Positions 1-5,954 of a DNA stretch of 8,095 bases are shown here, in pieces. The translations under genes were made by a program, and so were the position numbers. The notes beneath the pieces were generated by a model, which saw nothing but the letters and a program-made list of their open reading frames with translations, was not told the DNA's origin and ran no database searches. The DNA is from JBBIJH01 sp037446075. GTDB lineage: Bacteria > Bacteroidota > Ignavibacteria > UBA10030 > JAHEZR01. The stretch spans positions 1 to 8,095 of the forward strand of contig JBBIJH010000121.1 in assembly GCA_037446075.1 (NCBI GenBank), read 5' to 3'. Each line of letters opens with the position of its first letter. The first letter of the stretch is position 1.

Positions 1-92
1 AGTACTCTGATCCTGAGATCTACACCAAATTAACCGCCGTGGACCCGGCCCACCAACGTTACTACGACGAGTACAAGAATAAGCGACGGTAA
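1..92 (+). CDS. 3' end of an unidentified plus-strand gene (partial)
   Basis: Frame 3 of the plus strand is open from the window edge and ends at TAA (90-92). It encodes 29 visible residues starting YSDPEIYTKLTAVDPAHQ and ending RYYDEYKNKRR. The other two plus frames hit stops within the first 33 bases. The composition, rich in Tyr, Asp, Glu and Lys with a basic end, looks like a soluble protein's C-terminus. I do not recognise the family; the helical, Tyr-rich tail is loosely like the end of some sugar kinases, but that is only an impression. The gene converges with the minus-strand gene ending at 125, with 32 bp between the stops. A minus-strand frame is also open here, so the call is moderate. 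Confidence 0.45.
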   Translation, partial: YSDPEIYTKLTAVDPAHQRYYDEYKNKRR

Positions 93-124
93 CTTGTTTG
101 GCATCCAATCTTAAGCGGCTCGTC

Positions 125-1252
125 TTATCTTACTAGCACAAGTTTTTTTGTTTCAACTAATGTCCCGGCCTGCACTCGGTAGAAGTAGATCCCTGAAGAA
201 AGCTTCTCTGGTTCCCAGACGACCTCATGGACTCCTGGAGGTTCTATCCCGTTTACAAGCTCAGCCACTTCCTCTCCCAAAACGTTATAAACCGTTAGTA
301 CAACGTGGGTCGTCCGTGGGATCTCAAATCTGATTGTCGTCTTCGGATTGAAGGGATTGGGGTAGTTCTGATGTACCTTGAAACCGCTTGGAATTCCCTC
401 AGGCCTCCGACTGACTCCTGAAATCAATCCGCCGATTGCTCTTCCGTCTCTCGACATCAAGTAGACGGTATCAGCGACGTGAAAAGCTGTAGCGTTCTTG
501 CTCCTGTAAGCAATCAAACCCGCGATCACCGCTGCGGCGACTTCAGAGTCGGTCACATCCAATCTTTCCTCCCAACAGATCCTTTCGCCTTCGATGTATG
601 CGCACCCAGCTTTTAGGTGGGTATCAAATGGCACCGGAGCTGCACTAACGGGATACGACCTGACGAAGAAGGCCTGCCCAGTTCTTTGAGCGTTCTGCCA
701 TGCTTGGAAGGTACTACCATAAGTCAGTAAACAGTCAACAAACGTCCTTTCCACAAAGAACATCGAATCAGGCTGAAGGCTTGGGATGGTCAATTCTGTT
801 ATCTTTCCATTACTGATGTAGAGTGTCGTCAAGTAGAGAGTTGGTTTGTGCGTCTCGCTGGTGAAAAGATTTACACTTCCATTCTCCGGGAGCCCTGTGA
901 TGGGCACGTCGGCAATTGTATGCGAATTTTTCTGGACTCCGAATGGCATCAGGTGGTGAACCTCTCCCGCCTGTCCGACGGGGCACGTCAAGGGCTCGAC
1001 CACCTTCGAGGTATCCAAATAGAGAGTAAATCTGTAAGGCATCACAGGCTCTGGGAAAGAAATCAGATCATTATAACGGCTCGCGTTAGGCTGTCGCTCA
1101 TAGAACATGACGCTGTGCTGATACCCCACTATCATTGCGTTCGGGAATCGCCGTCTCCACTGAGCTTCTACGGCCAACGATGAACAACCCTCAAGGGCGA
1201 CAAAAAAGATCTGAGGATAGCCATCCGCCCCAAAATTTTCACAGGCCCACTC
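125..1252 (-). pseudogene. Fragment 4: Cys-motif half of the caspase/CHAT-like domain, linker and sorting domain
   Basis: The same frame as fragment 3 continues below the TAG without interruption to TAA (125-127). The first residues, EWACENFGADGYPQIFF, lead into VALEGCSSLAVEAQW and then RRRFPNAMIVGYQHSV. This order (hydrophobic strand, Cys-Ser motif, helix, then a strand after an A/PNA-type turn) is typical of CHAT and caspase-like domains, where it reads like VVLSACxSG followed by GARAVIGSLW. The candidate catalytic Cys codon is 1184-1186 (residue 511 joined). The only early start, TTG at 1175-1177, lies after this Cys and has no ribosome site, so it is unlikely to be used. A beta-rich stretch of unknown role links to the C-terminal sorting domain. 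Confidence 0.65.
128..373 (-). other. C-terminal type A sorting domain (T9SS/Por style)
   Basis: The last 82 residues begin HQNYPNPFNPKTTIRFEIP and contain VLTVYNVLGEEVAELV, then VVWEPEKLSSGIYFYRV, and end TKKLVLVR. These are the hallmarks of the type A C-terminal domain: an N/SYPNPFNP opening, a strand with YNxLGxxV, a W, SGxYxYR, and a basic Lys/Arg end. In Bacteroidota such domains direct outer-membrane export by the type IX secretion system and are cleaved off. In other FCB phyla the same domain is common even where the secretion route is less well tested. Confidence 0.9.
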
Positions 1253-1255
1253 CTA
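1253..1255 (-). other. In-frame amber codon inside the caspase/CHAT-like domain
   Basis: The minus strand reads GAC CTG TAG GAG TGG, giving D-L-stop-E-W. The same frame is open for 257 codons above and 375 codons below, and both sides are protein-like. A single C-to-T change from CAG (Gln) would produce it. TAG is also the stop of the rhomboid gene (3557-3559), which argues against genome-wide reassignment of TAG. Confidence 0.75.
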
Positions 1256-1977
1256 CAGATCGCTTCCCAGGAAGGCTATTCTGTCTTCCCTCTCTTTTTG
1301 GGGAGCGTTATCATCGTACCCCCAAAGAAAGAAAGCGCCAGCGGGTCCATCCCAGTGCGCATAGATGTAGATCGCTTGTACCCAAGGGTCATCGAAGATT
1401 TCTCTGAGCATCTCTTTTCCCGAGACAAACGCCGTATGGGTCTCATAGCCTTTCCCTCTGAAAACGTCCCCAATTTTCTGAATGGAGGATTCATGGTCAG
1501 AATCCCATTTAGTAGACCCGGTTTTGTTGTCTCCTATAACAATCCACGCTTTTGGCTTCCCACTCTCCACCCTGAAATCTTTGTACGCCATGGTAGCGCG
1601 ATAGCCTGTATCTCCCCTGAAGAAGAAAACCACGTCAGCAACGCCGGGTTCGATTCCGTCTGGAAGTACCCGGCGAAACCTGACGCGACCACTCGAGTCT
1701 GTCGTCAGAGATTGAGAATCCAATAACGTTGTTCCCGTGTAGAGATGTGCCACGATCTCCCGGTTTGGGAGAGGTCGGTTGTCATTCTTATCCACTAGGG
1801 AGGTGAAGGCTTCAATTCTTTGTCTTGCTCTAGCCCTCCTGGGAAAGGCGAAGGCCTCTGCGCTATCTACCTTCGTCGGGAAGCAGTCGTTCACGTCAAA
1901 GAATCTTGCCATCCTAGTAGCTCCCAGAAAGGGTTGGCCCTTTCGCAGAAGCGTAACCCGTGCGGCCATTGGGATTA

Positions 1978-2026
1978 ATGGAAGCTTCTTCTCCGGACTG
2001 ACCAGAGAATAGCAATCATGCGTTGT
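1978..2026 (-). other. Frameshift site 2
   Basis: The frame that ends at TAA (1975-1977) and the frame that opens below TAG (2027-2029) overlap in these 49 bases. The transition needs one missing base (or two extra). Protein-like sequence runs up to about FYRGRQRM in the first frame and from about DCYSLVSPEKKLP in the second. No long homopolymer lies here, so the exact position is unclear. This shift cancels the first one. Confidence 0.6.
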
Positions 2027-2362
2027 CTACCACGATAAAAAATACTATCAGTGTTGAGTGCAGTGGATGCCCAGTAGTCATAGGTCCAAGCGGAATCTGG
2101 AAGCTGGAGATCGTCACCGAGGGCAAAAAACAGTCTGATGTTAGGAACGTTAGTTGGGTCATAAACGATACGCAGCATGAAGTTGTCTATGGGGTAGTCA
2201 TAGCGTTGGTTGACCGAATTGCCAAAGTGCACAAGGGAACTAAGTTGTAACTGGCCGCCCACATCGCTAGTAAGAAAATGGTCGATAACGGTAGCTCTGC
2301 CAGAGGTTAGCTCCGTCAGGTACTGCATCGGATAATCCTCATTACTGAACGCCAAGCCGAAC

Positions 2363-2716
2363 CTAGATTGACGTGTAACAGTAACCTCCCCCGGGGCCCC
2401 CCGTTTGGATCACCGGAAGCTGGTTCCCTGAGTACTGGAACATGACGATATATTCTCTGTCCTGCCTCAGATTTAGGTCAAGCAGCTGTGTGATTACACT
2501 GTGATTGTTTTGGAGGGTGTAGCCGCAGTAAAAGAAATCATCTAATCCAAGAGCATGGATGAGTGTATCAAGGTGCGTTTGGGTTATGAAAATGCTCTCA
2601 CCTGGATGTATCTGTTGAATCTGAGCTTCGGCTTTACTGCCGCTCAAGAGGCAACCGCCAGCAACAGCGACCGCCCAACAGGCTCGTATCGTGAGCAAGG
2701 AACTCTTGAGTTGCAT
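2363..2716 (-). pseudogene. Fragment 1: signal peptide and N-terminal region of the broken secreted protein
   Basis: This segment encodes 117 residues from ATG (2714-2716) to TAG (2363-2365). Residues 1-31 form a Sec signal peptide: a basic start (MQLK), a hydrophobic stretch, and a likely signal peptidase I site after AEA (residues 29-31), so the mature protein would begin QIQQIHPGES. A Cys at residue 22 follows AGG, but the lipobox is poor, so a lipoprotein is less likely. The mature part is an unrecognised soluble region (LDTLIHALGLDDFFYCGYTL and onward). The last residues, GGPGGGYCYTSI, come from reading past the G6-C4-G5 run in the wrong frame and are probably not native. Confidence 0.75.
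2366..2409 (-). other. Frameshift site 1 at a G6-C4-G5 homopolymer cluster
   Basis: The two coding frames overlap only in these 44 bases, bounded by TGA (2410-2412) in the downstream frame and TAG (2363-2365) in the upstream frame. On the coding strand they include GGGGGGCCCCGGGGG (2388-2402). Removing one G gives a smooth join, T-G-A-P-G-E-V-T-V-T-R. An extra base in a homopolymer is typical of replication slippage and also of sequencing error. Confidence 0.7.
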
Positions 2717-2722
2717 AGTTCG

Positions 2723-2728
2723 CCTCCT
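2723..2728 (-). promoter_or_regulatory. Strong Shine-Dalgarno site (AGGAGG) of the secreted-protein gene
   Basis: The minus strand reads AGGAGG followed by the six bases CGAACT and then ATG (2714-2716). This fixes the start at the signal peptide MQLKSSLL rather than at 2755. It is the only textbook ribosome binding site at a gene start in this window; the rhomboid, TatD and methyltransferase-like genes lack one. Confidence 0.8.
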
Positions 2729-2769
2729 TTCTTCCGCAAAGAGGAAACAAACCATCTCTCAAGTACGTA

Positions 2770-3477
2770 TCAATTCGGGGCGTATATAAGTATTGGGATA
2801 AACCTCTTAGTTCTTGCCGCGTAGTCTAAATAGGGTGACCCAAACTCCTGTATCGCTTGTTTCTCTTCCCGCTTCGCCAGCCACACATAGGCTCCCACCA
2901 AGACTGGCCAAAGGATCAGTGTCACGATCGTTGGCCAGTGGAGGATCCATCCGAGCGTGAAGAGAAAAATCCCAGTGTATTGTGGGTGCCTAATGTAGCG
3001 ATAAAGACCGGTCGTCACTAGGCCCTCGGCTCGATGGATCTGACTCCAGCCCAAAGCGATGAGAGCGATTCCCAAAAGGCTCATCGCAGTCCCCACAGTG
3101 GAGGGCCAATGACCGACAGTTTGAAAGAACTTTGGCGCGAGTACAGGGATTTCGAAGAGCGGTGATACCAGAAAAATCACAAGCGGCCAGCCGAACATCT
3201 CCGTCATGAGGGCGATCGCGAATGCCACGAAAGTCCCGCTCGACTTCCAGACTCCTTTTGTGGGACGACGGAACGGAAGCAAAACCAGGAATGCGAGGAC
3301 GATGAGGATATTGAGGATGATAAGGCCCGTCTGCCCAAATTCCTCCCGTATCCACCGAACGGTGACGGGCGGGCCGTGATGGGGCAGGAGCTCAACGCCG
3401 TAGATCACGACGAAGAGAACGATGGCGAGCCATCCGACTACGACCCAGGTTCTTGAGGCTGGTGATGATTTAGTCAT
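2770..3477 (-). CDS. Isoprenylcysteine carboxyl methyltransferase-like (ICMT/PEMT superfamily) membrane protein
   Basis: A 235-residue integral membrane protein, ATG (3475-3477) to TGA (2770-2772). Hydrophobic segments lie near residues 11-31, 50-69, 82-107, 127-145 and 168-202. The family signature is in the C-terminal half: GLYRYIRHPQYTG (157-169), a hydrophobic stretch, then REE (203-205), FGSPYLDYA (212-220) and RFIP (225-228). In the ICMT/phospholipid N-methyltransferase superfamily these residues bind S-adenosylmethionine and form the catalytic end. Bacterial members rarely have a proven substrate: lipids, sulfur or amine compounds are possible, and no prenylated-protein partner is visible here, so the substrate is open. 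No clear Shine-Dalgarno site precedes the ATG. It lies 79 bp below the rhomboid gene and 53 bp above the broken secreted-protein gene on the same strand. The gene looks intact. Confidence 0.88.
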   Translation of the reverse strand: MTKSSPASRTWVVVGWLAIVLFVVIYGVELLPHHGPPVTVRWIREEFGQTGLIILNILIVLAFLVLLPFRRPTKGVWKSSGTFVAFAIALMTEMFGWPLVIFLVSPLFEIPVLAPKFFQTVGHWPSTVGTAMSLLGIALIALGWSQIHRAEGLVTTGLYRYIRHPQYTGIFLFTLGWILHWPTIVTLILWPVLVGAYVWLAKREEKQAIQEFGSPYLDYAARTKRFIPILIYAPN

Positions 3478-3556
3478 CAGAGGGTGCAGGCTGATGAATC
3501 ATGTTTCAAACGAAAATGAGCGAGCGGAGTCCGTACGGTGTATCCTCTCCCGAGCG

Positions 3557-4300
3557 CTACTCCGGACTGAAACGGTCGAGGAATTCTCTTTCTTGGTCCG
3601 TCAGGTTTTCTACTCCTGCAGCTTTAATTTTTTCCAGGATGCGATCCAGCTCTTCTCTGTTCACTTCGTGTAGCTTATCGCGCTGAATCTTCGCCCAGCG
3701 CTCCACGTCTTTAGCTCGTGGAGTAGGGACTTCAAATTTTGCCCGAAATTTCGCCGCACGGGATGTTCCCTCAAACCATTTCAGGCACACGAAGCCCCCA
3801 ACGAAGCCACCAAGGTGAGCGAAATGGGCAATGCCGCCTCCCCCCGAGAAGCCGCCAAAAAGAGAGAGAAGGGTCATAATCACAACAAGCAACCGAGCCT
3901 CAACTGGAAAGATTCCCCAAATATAAATTTGCTCGCGAGGCCAGAAGTACGCAAAGCCCAAGAAGACTCCGAAGACAGCACCCGACGCACCAACGATGGC
4001 CGTGAAAGGAGTCAGGGTAGAAAGCACCCCACCCATGATCCCACTGACGAAATAGAGCCAGAGGAATCGCTGCCCGCCAAGCTCAAGTTCAAGACGAGGA
4101 CCAAAGAAGAAAAGTCCCAACATGTTGAAGAGAAGGTGCCAAAGGCCGCCGTGCACAAACATATATGTCAAGGGCGTCCAGGGCCGAACGGGAACGAGCG
4201 CCGGGACAAGCATCAGCGCTGAGGTCATTGCCGGACGCAGTGAAGTTAGAAGATAGATCACCACGTTGGTAATGATTAACCGAGTCACCCACTTGGTCAT
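3557..4300 (-). CDS. Rhomboid family intramembrane serine protease
   Basis: A 247-residue protein, ATG (4298-4300) to TAG (3557-3559). The rhomboid signatures are all visible: an early membrane helix (residues 6-21), WTPLTYMFVHGGLWHLLFN (41-59) with the His and Asn that stabilise the oxyanion (H55, N59), the nucleophile motif GASGAVFG with catalytic Ser106, and AHFAHLGG with catalytic His162. It has the six-helix core typical of bacterial rhomboids. Residues from about 183 to 247 are a charged soluble tail (ending TDQEREFLDRFSPE) like the C-terminal extension found in many FCB rhomboids. It would cleave membrane-protein helices in the inner membrane; the substrate is unknown. No Shine-Dalgarno site is seen before the ATG. 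The start overlaps, as ATGA, the stop of a possible small upstream reading frame, which might allow coupled translation. TatD-rSAM lies 191 bp upstream. Confidence 0.93.
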   Translation of the reverse strand: MTKWVTRLIITNVVIYLLTSLRPAMTSALMLVPALVPVRPWTPLTYMFVHGGLWHLLFNMLGLFFFGPRLELELGGQRFLWLYFVSGIMGGVLSTLTPFTAIVGASGAVFGVFLGFAYFWPREQIYIWGIFPVEARLLVVIMTLLSLFGGFSGGGGIAHFAHLGGFVGGFVCLKWFEGTSRAAKFRAKFEVPTPRAKDVERWAKIQRDKLHEVNREELDRILEKIKAAGVENLTDQEREFLDRFSPE

Positions 4301-4480
4301 TGCAATGTGTCAGATAGGGTTAAAAATCGGTCCTTCGTTCCAATTTGCTTCAATGCCAGCTCTCTGAAAATTTCACACGCCTCACCGAAAATCTCTGATC
4401 AGCGGCTCAGAGCATCTGGAGATGGCTGCTTCCAGACAGGTTCCGATCACAGAAGCATCGTTGTAATTTTGCTGCTTCAC
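4300..4480 (-). pseudogene. Possible degraded small ORF between TatD-rSAM and rhomboid
   Basis: The 191-bp spacer holds two protein-like pieces in different frames. The first opens with GTG (4478-4480) directly after GGAGGA and runs to TGA at 4382-4384 (KQQNYNDASVIGTCLEAAIS and on to CSEPLIRDFR). The second is open from 4398 to a TGA at 4297-4299 that overlaps the rhomboid ATG, with residues EIFGEACEIFRELALKQIG then TKDRFLTLSDTLQ. They overlap by 14 bases around GATCAGAGATTTTC, where restoring a lost GA would join them as LIREIFGEAC. No usable start is spaced from the GGAGGA, and an open run of 33 codons occurs by chance fairly often, so this is tentative. Otherwise I see no promoter or terminator in the spacer. 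Confidence 0.22.
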
Positions 4481-4491
4481 TCCTCCGCAGC

Positions 4492-5895
4492 TCAAAAATA
4501 CGGCCTCACCTTGTACTTCGCACCAATGTTCCTTTCTACGAACTCCTTCGCCTTTTGTTCATCGATGCTATTCATCCCAACGATCGTCATGACGACCTCA
4601 GGCAAAAGCCGGACGCATTCCCTCGCAAACTCGACCATCGATCTGTGGAATCTCGGGCCATCGATGCGCATCAGCTCCCCATACTGGATCGGGTCAACGG
4701 AATTTAGACTGATCGACACGGAATCCACTAACCCCACCAGCTCAGGGACAATGTTTCGGCGATTGATAATGTTTGCGTGACCGTCCGTGTTCAGCCGGAC
4801 TTTCCCACCATGCCCTTTCACCCACTTTGAGACCTCTTTGATCACGTCCAGACGGATCGTGGGCTCTCCATAGCCGCAGAAGACAATCTCATCGTACTTC
4901 GTCGGATCCCCGATCGCCTCGATTACCTCCTGAGATGTCGGCTCGCGAGTGATGCGGAGATTGTGCCCCTTGATGACCGCCTCACCTTTTCTATCGCAAA
5001 AGACACAATCTGCGTTACAGCGAATTGTGATGTTTAGATAAAGCGAGTTATACATCTTATAGGCAATCACGGGCGGGTCAGGTGGCCCGATGCCGAAAAG
5101 CCTCTTCGCGTTGTATCGAGCCGACCTCGCCACATCTTCCTCAGTGCATTCACAGAGTTCAGCAATCTTCTCCGCCACGTAATGGATATTTGCAGGCTCG
5201 TTCCGCTTTCCGCGGAGGGGCACGGGTGCCATATACGGCGAATCTGTCTCGAGCATCAAATGATCAATCCCAACACTCCGGACTGCTTCGGCTACCACAG
5301 AATTCTTGAAGGTTACCATCCCCGGGAAAGAGACGTAGAACCCCATGTTGAGAAGATCCCACGCCGTCTTCCCGTCGCCGCTGTAGCAGTGAAACACACC
5401 TTTTGGAGCCGGGAATCGACTGTAAGGGGGGGTTTGATCCATCCGCCAGTATGTGTTCCCGCTGAGCGTCTCCTGAATCGCTTTGACAGCTTCTACCAAC
5501 GACTCGCGCGTGTGAATCACCACAGGCAAATTCCGGCGGACAGCTATCTCGAGCTGCCTTGTGAAAACTTGAAGTTGTTTTTCTCGCGGTGAGAAGTCGT
5601 AGTAGAAATCAAGCCCGATTTCTCCGATGGCAACAACTTTCCTATGCTGGCTCAGTCTTTCAATCTGATCGAAAACGTCACTCTCACCCTTTGAGGCCTG
5701 ATGTGGATGAACACCGACACAGGCATAAATGAAATCGTACTTCTCCGCCAGAGCAATCGCTTGCTTACTCGAGCTGAGATCCGTGCCCGGCACAACGATT
5801 GCTTCCACGCCCGAGCGTTGCGCACGTGCAATGACCTCGTCGCGGTCGTCGTCGAATTCAGAGGCTAGCAAATGCGCGTGGGTGTCGATGAACAT
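4492..5895 (-). CDS. TatD family metal-dependent hydrolase fused to a TatD-linked radical SAM domain
   Basis: A 467-residue two-domain protein, ATG (5893-5895) to TGA (4492-4494). Residues 1 to about 268 are a complete TatD-type TIM-barrel hydrolase: DTHAHL (4-9), GVHPHQ (61-66), GEIGLDFYYD (91-100, metal ligand E92), VVIHTRE (H128), FHCYSGD (H169) and LETDSPY (D218). Family members act as metal-dependent 3'-5' exonucleases on DNA/RNA or as D-aminoacyl-tRNA deacylases. Residues from about 280 to 467 are a compact radical SAM domain: the cluster motif CNADCVFC (C293, C297, C300; CxxxCxxC) and GYGEP (341-345), which helps bind S-adenosylmethionine. This matches the TatD-associated radical SAM family, usually a separate adjacent gene and here joined through a short Pro-rich linker (GPPDPPVIAYK). 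There is no C-terminal SPASM-like Cys cluster. No Shine-Dalgarno site precedes the ATG. It lies 59 bp below the TonB receptor gene. Confidence 0.92.
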   Translation of the reverse strand: MFIDTHAHLLASEFDDDRDEVIARAQRSGVEAIVVPGTDLSSSKQAIALAEKYDFIYACVGVHPHQASKGESDVFDQIERLSQHRKVVAIGEIGLDFYYDFSPREKQLQVFTRQLEIAVRRNLPVVIHTRESLVEAVKAIQETLSGNTYWRMDQTPPYSRFPAPKGVFHCYSGDGKTAWDLLNMGFYVSFPGMVTFKNSVVAEAVRSVGIDHLMLETDSPYMAPVPLRGKRNEPANIHYVAEKIAELCECTEEDVARSARYNAKRLFGIGPPDPPVIAYKMYNSLYLNITIRCNADCVFCDRKGEAVIKGHNLRITREPTSQEVIEAIGDPTKYDEIVFCGYGEPTIRLDVIKEVSKWVKGHGGKVRLNTDGHANIINRRNIVPELVGLVDSVSISLNSVDPIQYGELMRIDGPRFHRSMVEFARECVRLLPEVVMTIVGMNSIDEQKAKEFVERNIGAKYKVRPYF

Positions 5896-5954
5896 AAAAA
5901 GATGGCTCTACGATTTAAGCCTTGTGATTCAAGAGACAAACACGTTTCACCAAC

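Larger units (their letters stand above)
1253..2026 (-). pseudogene. Fragment 3: Ig-like segment and N-terminal half of the caspase/CHAT-like domain
   Basis: Open from 2026 (below a TAG at 2027-2029) to TAG at 1253-1255; the first ATG is at 1967-1969, but the protein-like sequence SLVSPEKKLPLIP extends above it. The first part contains an Ig-like beta segment (NREIVAHLYTGTTLLD, then DSSGRVRFRRVLPDG, then ATMAYKDFRVESG). It is followed by a Rossmann-like start (PKAWIVIGDN), a helix (SSIQKIGDVFRGKGYETH) and the hydrophobic strand plus His motif AIYIYAHWDGPAGAFFL. In clan CD peptidases and CHAT domains the same place holds a strand ending in GHG. The candidate His codon is 1355-1357 (residue 454 of the joined protein). 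The segment stops after FLGSDL, yet coding sequence continues in the same frame past the TAG. Confidence 0.65.
1975..2409 (-). pseudogene. Fragment 2: internal segment of the broken secreted protein, read in another frame
   Basis: This frame opens at 2409, just after a TGA at 2410-2412, and runs to TAA at 1975-1977. It has no convincing start: the first start-like codon is TTG at 2353-2355 with no ribosome site, and coding-like residues (APGEVTVTRQSRFGLAFS) already precede it. The content is beta-rich and secreted-like, for example GGQLQLSSLVHFGN, NFMLRIVYDPTNVPNIRLF and SAWTYDYWAST. I recognise no family. The final residues after FYRGRQRM (IAILWSVRRRSFH) probably lie beyond the second frameshift and are not native. 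As an independent gene it would have no start signal, so it is best read as the continuation of fragment 1. Confidence 0.65.
125..2716 (-). pseudogene. Secreted caspase/CHAT-like protease with type A sorting domain, broken by two frameshifts and an amber stop
   Basis: Four open segments join into one gene of 2592 bp, about 863 residues if the internal TAG is read as an amino acid. The order is: signal peptide (residues 1-31), an unrecognised N-terminal region, a beta-rich Ig-like segment (around 300-385), a caspase/CHAT-like domain (around 390-530), a beta-rich linker, and a C-terminal sorting domain (about 782-863). A signal peptide at one end and a sorting domain at the other is the expected layout of a single T9SS client, which is the main reason for joining the pieces. 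The lesions are a +1 shift within 2366-2409, a -1 shift within 1978-2026 and TAG at 1253-1255. The start ATG (2714-2716) was preferred over the upstream 2755 start because AGGAGG lies 6 nt before it. It is likely a decaying gene; sequencing error, recoding or readthrough are alternatives. The broken-gene reading is well supported, the protease assignment less so. Confidence 0.75.

Noticed and set aside
91..149. Inverted repeat AACTTGT (91-97) / ACAAGTT (138-144) followed by a T run (to 149), possible terminator for the plus-strand gene
   Set aside because: The stem is only seven AT-rich pairs with a 40-nt loop, and its right arm lies inside the coding sequence of the sorting domain, so it is too weak to call.
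2647..2716. Lipoprotein signal (Cys at residue 22 after AGG)
   Set aside because: The lipobox lacks Leu or a similar residue at -3, while AEA at residues 29-31 makes a better signal peptidase I site.
2714..2755. Longer start (MVCFLFAEERRRT...) for the secreted-protein gene
   Set aside because: The AGGAGG site lies inside this extension, six bases before the inner ATG, and the inner start gives a normal signal peptide.
2770..2800. AT-rich TTATATACG on the minus strand upstream of the secreted-protein gene, possible -10 element
   Set aside because: No acceptable -35 element or Bacteroidota-type TTTG box at the right distance; it also overlaps the end of the methyltransferase-like gene.
3525..3568. 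Inverted repeats CGGAGT/ACTCCG and AGTCCG/CGGACT just below the rhomboid stop, possible terminator
   Set aside because: The two pairings exclude each other, the loops are long, and no T tract follows in the right place on the minus strand.
4307..4780. Plus-strand open frame of 157 codons starting in the spacer and running into the TatD-rSAM gene
   Set aside because: Most of it is antisense to the well-supported radical SAM domain, it has no ribosome site, and its residues look like a shadow reading (rich in Ser, Ile and Phe, with no recognisable motif).
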